5,295 nucleotides of DNA from Aquirhabdus sp. (GCA_030150595.1 JASLFQ010000030.1:1-5295); one strand, 5' to 3'. Positions 1-5,295 are shown, counted from the stretch's first letter. Numbers and translations: made by a program. The notes: generated by a model not told the origin, from the letters alone.

Positions 1-1256
1 CCAATGGATTGCCGGAGCCATCAGGCACAACATCTGTTGGCAAGACGACAGGCAATTCATTGGTCAAAATGCCATCTTTTTATGAAACAACGTGCCCATC
101 TTGTGGCAAAGCAGCGAAACGCGAAACTGACACGCTCGACACCTTCGTCGAATCAAGCTGGTATTATGCACGTTATGCCTCACCAGAATATCAAAACGGT
201 CTTGTTGACCCACAAGCGGCACAAAGCTGGTTGCCTGTTGATCAATATGTCGGTGGCGTAGAACACGCGATTTTGCATTTGCTCTATGCGCGTTTCTTCC
301 ATAAATTAATGCGCGATGAAGGTGTTGTACAGGGTAATGAACCTTTTACTCGCCTCCTCACCCAAGGTATGGTTTTAGCAGACACATTCTATCATGAAGA
401 CACTGCTGGCAAGAAAACTTGGATTAACCCAGCAGATGTGACTTTGGAAAAAGACGACCGTAGCCGCATCTTGTCTGCGAAACTTACAGCTGATGGTCAG
501 TCCGTGATAATCGGTGGCATGGAAAAAATGTCTAAATCAAAAAATAATGGCGTAGATCCACAAGCCATTATTGATCAATTTGGTGCCGATACAGCGCGTG
601 TTTTCATGATGTTTGCTGCACCACCTGATCAATCATTGGAATGGTCAGATGCAGGCGTAGAAGGTGCAAACCGTTTCTTAAAACGTGTCTGGCGTCAAAC
701 CAGCTTGCATTTACAATCCGCACAGTTAAATGCTGAAAATCTCACCGCAGTAGATACGTCCAAATTAAGTACATCTGCTCGTGAATTACGCTTAAAGTTA
801 CATGAAACGATTCAAAAAATTGCAGATGACATTGAGCGCCGTCAGTCTTTCAACACGGCCATTGCTGCACTCATGGAGCTTTCGAATGCGATCGGTAAAT
901 TTGAAGCCGCAAATGCAAATGATTATTTAGTTGCCCGCGAAGCATTAACAAGCTTACTCATTATGCTTGCCCCATTTGCACCCCATTTGGCGCAAGATTT
1001 ATTAACCCAATTTGACATCGATGTCACCGCTGCATTGTTCCCTATTGTAGATGAAAGTGCATTGGTTCGATCAACTCAAAACATCATGGTACAAGTTAAC
1101 GGAAAACTCCGCGGTAAACTTGAAGTCCCGCTTGATATTGGTGATGATGAGCTTAAAATTCTCGCAAAAGCATTACCAGAAATTCAGAAGTTTCTAACCA
1201 GTGAACCGAAGAAAGAAATTGTTGTGAAGAATCGATTAGTTAATCTTGTATTGTGA
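1..1256 (+). CDS. leuS: Leucyl-tRNA synthetase, C-terminal half (partial, 5' end outside window)
   Basis: Cytoplasmic class I aminoacyl-tRNA synthetase that charges tRNA(Leu) with leucine using ATP. The reading frame is open from base 3 and has no true start in the window, so the N-terminal HIGH motif and editing domain lie upstream. Visible signatures in order are a CPSCG pair of cysteines (93-107), the family block DTLDTFVESSWYYARYASP, the block GGVEHAILHLLYARFFHKLM, the class I KMSKS motif (525-539), then the anticodon-binding helical region (GVEGANRFLKRVWR) and the small C-terminal domain (VQVNGKLRGKLEVP, ending RLVNLVL). About 243 residues follow KMSKS, close to the roughly 241 in the E. 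coli enzyme, so the 3' end is intact. At the left edge about a dozen residues (LPEPSGTTSVGK) precede TGNSLVKMP and look like extra residues relative to the E. coli and Pseudomonas proteins as I recall them. Identification is very secure. Confidence 0.98.
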   Translation, partial: NGLPEPSGTTSVGKTTGNSLVKMPSFYETTCPSCGKAAKRETDTLDTFVESSWYYARYASPEYQNGLVDPQAAQSWLPVDQYVGGVEHAILHLLYARFFHKLMRDEGVVQGNEPFTRLLTQGMVLADTFYHEDTAGKKTWINPADVTLEKDDRSRILSAKLTADGQSVIIGGMEKMSKSKNNGVDPQAIIDQFGADTARVFMMFAAPPDQSLEWSDAGVEGANRFLKRVWRQTSLHLQSAQLNAENLTAVDTSKLSTSARELRLKLHETIQKIADDIERRQSFNTAIAALMELSNAIGKFEAANANDYLVAREALTSLLIMLAPFAPHLAQDLLTQFDIDVTAALFPIVDESALVRSTQNIMVQVNGKLRGKLEVPLDIGDDELKILAKALPEIQKFLTSEPKKEIVVKNRLVNLVL

Positions 1257-1268
1257 TAGATAACTATG

Positions 1269-1302
1269 AACATGTCACATTTGATCAAAAATGTGACATG
1301 TT
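1269..1302 (+). terminator. Perfect 14-bp stem-loop after leuS, possible terminator without U-tract
   Basis: AACATGTCACATTT (1269-1282) is the exact reverse complement of 1289-1302, with a six-base loop GATCAA. It starts 12 bases after the leuS stop, where a transcript-ending or 3'-end-protecting structure is expected. The bases after the stem (ACAAATTAATATATT) are AT-rich but form no run of T on either strand, so it is not a textbook Rho-independent terminator. The structure is certain as read. Its role (terminator, RNA stabiliser or attenuator between leuS and lptE, or protein-binding dyad) is inferred. Confidence 0.5.
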
Positions 1303-1347
1303 ACAAATTAATATATTCGCGCGATGATTTATGTACAACCGCTTATT

Positions 1348-1353
1348 TAAAAT
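1348..1353 (+). promoter_or_regulatory. Candidate -10 box for lptE
   Basis: TAAAAT matches the sigma70 -10 consensus at five of six positions and lies 28 bases before the preferred lptE start. No good -35 box lies 16-18 bases upstream (the best is TGATTT at 1325-1330). A transcript from here would begin near 1360, giving a leader of about 22 bases to the ATG at 1382 but almost none to the ATG at 1370. Weak evidence; lptE could equally be transcribed by read-through from leuS. Confidence 0.25.
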
Positions 1354-1381
1354 CATGCTGTAAATACCAATGGATATGAGA

Positions 1382-1912
1382 ATGATGATTAAAACCACAG
1401 CAATCCAAGACAATATATTTAGCAATTTCCGAGCAACCATATTGGTTGCTTTGGTATTACTCCTCGGTGCTTGCGGTTTTCATTTACGCGGTTCTGGAAG
1501 TATTCCTGAGATATACCATCATCTACAAGTTAAAGCACCAAAAGATAGTTTACTGACCAAATGGCTTCGAGCTGAATTAATTGGACTTCAAGTTAAACTT
1601 GATGAACCTAACACCCCAATTTTGCACATTCTCGCCATTCGCCCAACTCGTCAAGAATTAGTCGGATCACTCACAGAAATTACAATTGGCATTGAAGTGG
1701 ATTTCCGTATGGAAGATGCACAAGGTGATCCTCTCACAGCAACACGCACAATTATTTCTCACCGCAGTTTCCAATACAATCAAAACACTGTTGGTATCCC
1801 AAGTCAGCAAGAAGACTTACTACAAACTGATTTATATCAAGGTGCAGCGCAGCAGATCGTTAGACAGTTAGCAACGGGTCGTATGCCAGCCGTTCCCAAA
1901 TCGACAAGCTAA
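1382..1912 (+). CDS. lptE: LPS-assembly lipoprotein LptE
   Basis: Outer-membrane lipoprotein that plugs and helps fold the LptD barrel, so that lipopolysaccharide can be delivered to the cell surface. The N-terminus has a hydrophobic stretch (ATILVALVLLLGA) followed by lipobox LGAC. The lipidated Cys is residue 31 from this start, and the next residue is Gly rather than Asp, consistent with outer-membrane sorting. CGFHLRGSG directly after the lipobox is the family hallmark. A mature domain of about 146 residues follows, with the usual LTEITIGIEVDFRMEDAQGD and DLYQGAAQQIVRQL blocks. Length (176 residues) is slightly below the E. coli protein. In-frame ATGs occur at 1370, 1376, 1382 and 1385. 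I chose 1382 because GGA at 1372-1374 sits seven bases before it, while 1370 has no ribosome-binding site. The signal peptide n-region is long with any of them. The gene lies 33 bp before holA on the same strand, probably co-transcribed, an arrangement common in proteobacteria. Confidence 0.93.
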   Translation: MMIKTTAIQDNIFSNFRATILVALVLLLGACGFHLRGSGSIPEIYHHLQVKAPKDSLLTKWLRAELIGLQVKLDEPNTPILHILAIRPTRQELVGSLTEITIGIEVDFRMEDAQGDPLTATRTIISHRSFQYNQNTVGIPSQQEDLLQTDLYQGAAQQIVRQLATGRMPAVPKSTS

Positions 1913-1945
1913 TGTCATTAGCAAAAGTTTAAGAGAAATAGCTGA

Positions 1946-2950
1946 ATGAAAGCGGATTATCAAAGTGCACAGCAACGCATTCAGAACATGAAAGGTGCAT
2001 GGCTACTGCACGGTGATGAGCCCCTGTTAGCACAGAGCTTACTTGATCAATGCCGTCAACATTGGCAAAAGCATGATATAGAGCGACATCGCTTTGATTT
2101 AACCAATAGTTCTGACTGGCGCGAAGCACTTGCTCAACTGGATAACTTATCTTTATTCTCAAATACGATGGCACTGGAAATTCATGGTAGCCATAAGCCT
2201 GATGCAGCTGGAATGTTGGCACTAGAACGTTACATGCAACATACTGGCGATAATATTTTAATCATAAACATGCCAAAGCAAGACAATGCTGGGCAAAAAA
2301 CAAAATTTTTTCAACTTTTAGATGCGAATGGTTTAGTAGTTTCACTAGCCATCCAAAATGATAAAGAACGCCAAGTTTTTTTGAATGCACAAGCCCAAAA
2401 TCTTAATGTACAGCTCACGCCCACTTCATGGACAATGTTATTAACCCAAACTGAAAACAACCTTCTAGCGGCACAACAGGCTTTAATAAAACTTTCATTT
2501 CTCTCTGACTCAGGCAAGACTATTGACGTAGAGCAGCTTTTACCTGCTCTATCAGATCAATCGCGCTATAGCCTGTTTGATTTGTCCGATGCCGCACTTC
2601 AAGGCAATGTAGAACGAACTGTACGCATCCTCAATTATTTGTTTGAATCTGGTGAAGCTGAATCGCTTATTCTTTGGACGATTTCTCGCGAAATGCGTTT
2701 ACTTATGCAACTCCTAGATCAATCAAGCCACGTTAATTATCAGGCGCTTGGCATCTGGTCAAATCGACAAAGCCTTTATCAAAAAGCAATGAAACGCGTT
2801 AAACGTGAACATACTGCAAACTGGCTAGAATTACTCTTGCGCTGTGATCAGGCAATCAAAGGAGTGGGAGTAGAAAGTACTCAGAACCTATTATTGCAAG
2901 CAAGCATTGCCCTAGCAGGAGTGCAACTATTTGATCTAATACAACACTGA
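1946..2950 (+). CDS. holA: DNA polymerase III, delta subunit
   Basis: The delta subunit is the 'wrench' of the clamp-loader complex: it binds the beta sliding clamp and opens it for loading onto primed DNA. The 334 residues compare with 343 in E. coli. Family features are the N-terminal block KGAWLLHGDEPLLAQSLLDQ (about residues 16-35), corresponding to the degenerate nucleotide-binding fold; SLFSNTMALEIH (about residues 69-80) in the clamp-contacting region; TENNLLAAQQALIKLSFL in the middle domain; and SRYSLFDLSDAALQGNVERTVRIL, leading to the helical C-terminal collar with ESLILWTISREMRLL and CDQAIKGVG. As is usual for delta, there is no complete Walker A ATP-binding motif. Start: ATG at 1946 is preceded by AAGAG (1931-1935), ten bases away. 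It is separated by 33 bp from lptE and shares its direction, so an lptE-holA operon is likely. Confidence 0.95.
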   Translation: MKADYQSAQQRIQNMKGAWLLHGDEPLLAQSLLDQCRQHWQKHDIERHRFDLTNSSDWREALAQLDNLSLFSNTMALEIHGSHKPDAAGMLALERYMQHTGDNILIINMPKQDNAGQKTKFFQLLDANGLVVSLAIQNDKERQVFLNAQAQNLNVQLTPTSWTMLLTQTENNLLAAQQALIKLSFLSDSGKTIDVEQLLPALSDQSRYSLFDLSDAALQGNVERTVRILNYLFESGEAESLILWTISREMRLLMQLLDQSSHVNYQALGIWSNRQSLYQKAMKRVKREHTANWLELLLRCDQAIKGVGVESTQNLLLQASIALAGVQLFDLIQH

Positions 2951-3018
2951 ATATGCAATCTGAAAATCAATACACACCTCAATAAACATCATAATACAAA
3001 CACATATCCAATCACATT

Positions 3019-3046
3019 TTGATACACTCTTGATTAATTATATAAA
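3019..3046 (+). promoter_or_regulatory. Sigma70-type promoter for the DUF3108 gene
   Basis: TTGATA (3019-3024) and TATAAA (3041-3046) are separated by 16 bases and match the -35 and -10 consensus at four of six and five of six positions. Transcription would begin near 3053, leaving a leader of about 20 bases before the ATG at 3073. The 122-bp gap after holA contains no visible terminator, so this promoter may add to read-through from the upstream operon rather than replace it. Confidence 0.55.
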
Positions 3047-3072
3047 TCACTGACCAAATGTAGACGCCATTT

Positions 3073-4434
3073 ATGTTCAAACGCGGACGCAAATATCTCG
3101 TCATCATTGCATTGATAGTATCGATACTACTTCACGTCACCGCGCTCGCACCCATTGTGTGGGATATGTCTTGGCAAGAAATTATCGATACCTTACGCGA
3201 AAAAATTAGCCAACTCATGCATCCTGAAACACCAGATCAGGTGCTTGCCCGTAAAAAAGCAGAGTTTGTTCCTAAAGTCAGTTTAAATTTAGATGCTGCA
3301 ACTGCATCTGACCAGAAGAAATCACCTGATATCATCACTATTCGTCTGATCAAAGATCAGCCTGTGGTTCAACCAAAGAAACCTATAGTACCTATTCAGA
3401 ATAAATCCAAGTCTCAGAAATCTGCCAAAACTAAAGCATCGAATAATAAAGCCGTTCAACAGCAATCTGATGATTTGTACACGCAGCTTATGACTGCACC
3501 TACTACACCCAAAGAAAATACCTCTGATGATGATCAAAGCGATGGCACAGAAGATCCAACGCCACCCTATGATCTCGATCAAAATACTTTAATCGATAAC
3601 ACGACTGTACATGTCATTCCATCGACTACCTCTACTTCATCAACTACAGGAACACCAGCCGCCGCATCAGTCGCGTCAGGCATCAATAATGCAAAACAGT
3701 CATCAAATACAGCGCCCCCATTTCCTACCGAAATTCACGCAAAATATAAATCAACTGCTCTTGGTTTTCCTTTCAATATGAATCGTGAATGGCATATGGA
3801 AGGTCGGCACTACAGTATTATCGACTCAACGACTTTATTGGGCATGAAAGGCTCTATGACGAGTGAAGGTTCAATCACATCACGTGGTCTTGAACCCGAA
3901 AGTTTTCAGGTCCTATTGAATAATGACATCAATCGCTTTGCAAAATTTAATCGCAATAGTATGGTTATGACGTATGGAAGACCTAGTAATCCGAAACAAA
4001 TGTCCTTTAACCCAAGCATTCAGGATATTTCGAGCATAGGTTTTCAAATGGCGTTGGCATATGACAATAAACCGCAGGATATTCAAGTAACGTACGGTAC
4101 AGGTATTTTCCCTATTCATCTTGAATTACTTGATGAAGAACAACTAAAACTACCCGTAGGAATTGTAAGAACTTTACATATCCAAGGTCATAGTCTCAGC
4201 GGAGAACCTGCAACTGCAGATATTTGGCTTGCACCAGATTATCGAAATATGCCTGTTAAGATTAAAGTATCCAGCGAAGGTAAGACTCTTATTCAAAGCC
4301 TCAGCTCGCTTTCTATCGAAGGCAAAGTAATCTTTGGTAAGAAGTATCCGCCACAAGATCCTGATGAGGACACATCTACTTCAAAATCAACAAATGACTT
4401 GCCGCAAAGTATTAAACAAGAAACCGAATTCTAA
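3073..4434 (+). CDS. Membrane-anchored DUF3108-domain envelope protein with TonB-like layout
   Basis: Function is not established for this family. Residues 1-8 are basic (MFKRGRK) and followed by one hydrophobic segment (about residues 9-30, YLVIIALIVSILLHVTALAP). This suggests an inner-membrane anchor with the cytoplasmic end short, or an uncleaved signal. Residues about 85-125 are rich in Lys, Pro and Gln (QPVVQPKKPIVPIQNK). Residues about 130-215 are a low-complexity Ser/Thr/Asp/Pro linker including DDDQSDGTED and STTSTSSTTGT. From about residue 215 (PPFPTEIHAKYKS) to about residue 411 lies a folded domain that I match to DUF3108 by its Trp/Tyr-rich strands and the signature DIWLAPDYRNMPVKIKVSSEGK. 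The tail is acidic and polar. The ATG at 3073 has no obvious Shine-Dalgarno sequence, but the next Met (residue 32) would delete the anchor. In many proteobacteria such genes sit beside purN as I recall; here the neighbours are holA and a convergent AHL synthase gene. The DUF3108 assignment is from remembered family features, not a search. Confidence 0.8.
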   Translation: MFKRGRKYLVIIALIVSILLHVTALAPIVWDMSWQEIIDTLREKISQLMHPETPDQVLARKKAEFVPKVSLNLDAATASDQKKSPDIITIRLIKDQPVVQPKKPIVPIQNKSKSQKSAKTKASNNKAVQQQSDDLYTQLMTAPTTPKENTSDDDQSDGTEDPTPPYDLDQNTLIDNTTVHVIPSTTSTSSTTGTPAAASVASGINNAKQSSNTAPPFPTEIHAKYKSTALGFPFNMNREWHMEGRHYSIIDSTTLLGMKGSMTSEGSITSRGLEPESFQVLLNNDINRFAKFNRNSMVMTYGRPSNPKQMSFNPSIQDISSIGFQMALAYDNKPQDIQVTYGTGIFPIHLELLDEEQLKLPVGIVRTLHIQGHSLSGEPATADIWLAPDYRNMPVKIKVSSEGKTLIQSLSSLSIEGKVIFGKKYPPQDPDEDTSTSKSTNDLPQSIKQETEF

Positions 4435-4486
4435 GGTTTTAATACGCGGGAGAAACATTTCGATAGACATAAAAGCGATAAATATC

Positions 4487-4518
4487 CTTGAAGTACTGGC
4501 CCTGCCCAGTACTTCAAG
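4487..4518. terminator. Perfect 13-bp stem-loop between convergent genes, possible bidirectional terminator
   Basis: CTTGAAGTACTGG (4487-4499) is the exact reverse complement of 4506-4518, with loop CCCTGC. It begins 53 bases after the DUF3108 stop and lies about 127 bases beyond the luxI stop on the other strand, so it would fold in either transcript. Neither side has a T-run: TCAAATATGC follows on plus and GATATTTATC on minus. The stem is real. A terminator role fits its place between tail-to-tail genes but is inferred. Confidence 0.5.
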
Positions 4519-4592
4519 TCAAATATGCTATGAGTCTTCTTATTAGATCATTTTTGTTTTGCAGATTATTGTTATGCTCATTTATGCACTTT

Positions 4593-4613
4593 TAGGCAAA
4601 TTTCATATGCCTA
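4593..4613. other. Short 6-bp inverted repeat
   Basis: TAGGCA (4593-4598) and TGCCTA (4608-4613) flank a nine-base AT-rich loop. It is 33 bases beyond the luxI stop and could be part of the 3' end of the luxI transcript. The stem is short and followed on the minus strand by AAAAG rather than T, so support for termination is weak. The rest of the 211-base gap (4435-4645) holds no convincing gene. Confidence 0.25.
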
Positions 4614-4627
4614 CTTCTGTGCCTAGT

Positions 4628-4648
4628 TGATGACGTGAGCTTTCATCA
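4628..4648 (+). terminator. Weak stem-loop with T-rich tail, possible terminator for plus-strand transcripts
   Basis: TGATGA (4628-4633) pairs with TCATCA (4643-4648) across a nine-base loop, and GATTTTATTTTC follows on the plus strand, giving an interrupted T-tract. It overlaps the luxI stop codon (4646-4648, minus). It could stop plus-strand transcripts before they run antisense into luxI. With only six base pairs and low GC the call is tentative. Confidence 0.25.
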
Positions 4649-5218
4649 GATTTTATTTTCTGGCGCAACCTCGATCCAGCAAGCAAAAAGCGGATAACCG
4701 TCAATAATCATCGGTGGACCTGCGCGATGAGCGTAGAATCCTGCTTTCCTCAGTAATCGCTCCACTCCTACGGGTGAAACGGTAATAATCCGTTTGGCAC
4801 CTTTAGCTGCGGCACAATTAATTGCTGCTTGCAATAAACCAACCGCAACTGACGATGAAAACTGCCCATCATTCATGCTATGTTGATTGGCAAGATCAAC
4901 GGCGGCAAACCTAGATAACTCCCAGATATCACTGGAATTAGGCAAAGGTAAGCCATTTGGTATAAGTTGCGGAAATACTTCCCCTAAAAGATAGGGTTTA
5001 TCTGTTGGCAATAATCGCGCACACCCATGGATTTGCTCATGATGATCTTGCGCAATGATATAAACTGTATCTGGACGATCAAATTGATCAAGTTCCTGAT
5101 TATTTTTTGTTTCCAGTGCCCATCCTAGGCGTTCAACAAAAATTTTATGACGATAATTAGCAACTCTAGAATATAAACTCTTCGATAGATTTGCTGAGTT
5201 GCCTGTAATAAATTCCAT
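4646..5218 (-). CDS. Acyl-homoserine-lactone synthase, LuxI family (AbaI-like)
   Basis: Makes the quorum-sensing signal N-acyl-homoserine lactone from S-adenosylmethionine and an acyl-ACP in the cytoplasm. All residues regarded as near-invariant in LuxI proteins are visible at R23, F27, W33, D44, D47, R68, F82, E100 and R103, within NYRHKIFVERLGW, ELDQFDRPDT, CARLLPT, GEVFPQL and WELSRFA. The length of 190 residues is typical and the protein is complete. It closely resembles Acinetobacter AbaI as remembered (183 residues; a 3-hydroxy-C12-HSL producer) and, less closely, beta-proteobacterial SolI. T146 in RIITVSP probably aligns with the Thr linked to 3-oxo/3-hydroxy acyl preference, so a 3-substituted medium or long chain signal is a reasonable inference. 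The start at 5218 is fixed by the conserved N-terminal region and a GGGG Shine-Dalgarno-like stretch seven bases upstream, itself inside a predicted hairpin. No LuxR gene is in the window. I leave the symbol blank because AHL synthase names are species-specific. Confidence 0.96.
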   Translation of the reverse strand: MEFITGNSANLSKSLYSRVANYRHKIFVERLGWALETKNNQELDQFDRPDTVYIIAQDHHEQIHGCARLLPTDKPYLLGEVFPQLIPNGLPLPNSSDIWELSRFAAVDLANQHSMNDGQFSSSVAVGLLQAAINCAAAKGAKRIITVSPVGVERLLRKAGFYAHRAGPPMIIDGYPLFACWIEVAPENKI

Positions 5219-5224
5219 GCACAG

Positions 5225-5251
5225 ACCCCGAAATAAAATTAAATTCGAGGT
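5225..5251 (-). promoter_or_regulatory. Leader hairpin that can hide the luxI ribosome-binding site
   Basis: Read on the minus strand as RNA, ACCUCGAA (5251-5244) pairs over eight consecutive positions, one a G-U wobble, with UUCGGGGU (5232-5225) across an eleven-base AU-rich loop. The 3' arm contains GGGG (5229-5226), the only Shine-Dalgarno-like sequence, seven bases before the ATG. The 5' arm includes ACCUC, identical to part of the 16S rRNA anti-Shine-Dalgarno tail. The pairing is read directly; translational repression is inferred. As DNA the site is an imperfect 27-bp dyad and could instead be a protein operator. Confidence 0.5.
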
Positions 5252-5256
5252 TGCAT

Positions 5257-5265
5257 TTCATAACA
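5257..5265 (-). promoter_or_regulatory. Candidate extended -10 element for luxI
   Basis: On the minus strand TGTTATGAA reads as TG-N-TATGAA, an extended -10 promoter element (hexamer 5262-5257, four of six matches to TATAAT). A -35 box at normal spacing is poor (AGTCAT, 5285-5280), as is common for activator-dependent luxI promoters. Initiation would fall near 5250, so the RBS hairpin would sit at the extreme 5' end of the mRNA. Confidence 0.35.
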
Positions 5266-5267
5266 AA

Positions 5268-5290
5268 ACTGACAAATCCATGACTGACAA
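5268..5290 (-). repeat. Pair of 8-bp direct repeats upstream of luxI
   Basis: TTGTCAGT occurs twice on the minus strand, at 5290-5283 and 5275-5268, offset by 15 bases and ending just upstream of the candidate -10. It is a direct repeat, not the 18-20 bp dyad of a canonical lux box. It may be a tandem site for a regulator or a chance repeat. The right window edge hides whether more copies follow. Confidence 0.4.
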
Positions 5291-5295
5291 CCTTG

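Noticed and set aside
1269..1302. CRP/Vfr-like site suggested by TCACA and TGTGA half-sites
   Set aside because: The half-sites are in the reverse order (TCACA before TGTGA) and 12 bases apart, unlike TGTGA-N6-TCACA, so they are explained by the stem-loop.
1929..2222. 97-codon minus-strand reading frame inside holA
   Set aside because: Fully antisense to a confidently identified gene, no recognisable domain, no ribosome-binding site noticed; a shadow frame.
3116..3129. 14-bp perfect palindrome TAGTATCGATACTA
   Set aside because: It lies inside the membrane-anchor codons of the DUF3108 gene, has no loop, and is short enough to be chance; no regulatory context seen.
3322..3582. 86-codon minus-strand frame with Ile/Phe/Arg-rich translation
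   Set aside because: Antisense to the low-complexity linker of the DUF3108 protein; its composition is what the complement of Lys/Asp/Ser codons produces.
4334..4546. 70-codon plus-strand frame crossing the DUF3108 stop and the 4487 hairpin
   Set aside because: Mostly overlaps the end of the DUF3108 gene in another frame, has no recognisable product, and runs through the inverted repeat.
5219..5295. Canonical lux box upstream of luxI
   Set aside because: I looked for an 18-20 bp CTG-N10-CAG type dyad. The only dyad (5225-5251) is 27 bp and sits over the ribosome-binding site, better explained as an RNA hairpin.
1..5295. Mobile element, CRISPR array, tRNA or rRNA gene
   Set aside because: No transposase or integrase coding, no terminal inverted repeats around a gene, no regularly spaced repeats, and no tRNA-like cloverleaf or rRNA sequence recognised.

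Overview
The window is a moderately AT-rich stretch of proteobacterial chromosome. It most likely comes from a gammaproteobacterium near Acinetobacter/Moraxellaceae. Two observations point there: the gene order leuS-lptE-holA, and a LuxI-type protein that, from memory, closely resembles Acinetobacter AbaI (shared stretches such as ELDQFD, CARLLPT, YLLGE.FPQL, IWELSRF, GVERLLR.AGF.AHRAGPPM). No alignment or database search was possible, so the genus is inference.

Layout, left to right. Positions 1-1256 (+) hold the 3' half of leuS, cut by the left edge. A 14-bp perfect stem-loop sits just after its stop. lptE (1382-1912, +) encodes the outer-membrane lipoprotein partner of LptD in LPS assembly. 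It is followed 33 bp later by holA (1946-2950, +), the delta subunit of the DNA polymerase III clamp loader. After a 122-bp gap with a good sigma70-type promoter, positions 3073-4434 (+) encode a 453-residue protein with an N-terminal membrane anchor, a Lys/Pro-rich then Ser/Thr/Asp-rich linker, and a DUF3108-like periplasmic domain. A 211-bp intergenic region contains a 13-bp perfect stem-loop and two weaker ones, and separates this gene from a convergent gene. That gene is an acyl-homoserine-lactone synthase on the minus strand (4646-5218) with every classical catalytic-core residue present. Its upstream region (5219-5295) runs to the right edge.

How the genes work together: leuS, lptE and holA are an ordinary housekeeping neighbourhood (translation, envelope biogenesis, replication). 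The DUF3108 protein is probably an envelope protein with its own promoter. The AHL synthase is the accessory, signalling gene. Its LuxR-type receptor is not in the window and would be expected beyond position 5295.

The least ordinary signal is the luxI leader. A predicted 8-bp RNA hairpin places the only visible Shine-Dalgarno-like sequence (GGGG) in its 3' arm, while its 5' arm reads ACCUC, the same as part of the 16S anti-Shine-Dalgarno tail. This suggests translational control of autoinducer synthesis. It is a structural reading and has not been tested. I found no rRNA, tRNA, CRISPR, insertion sequence or clear mobile element.
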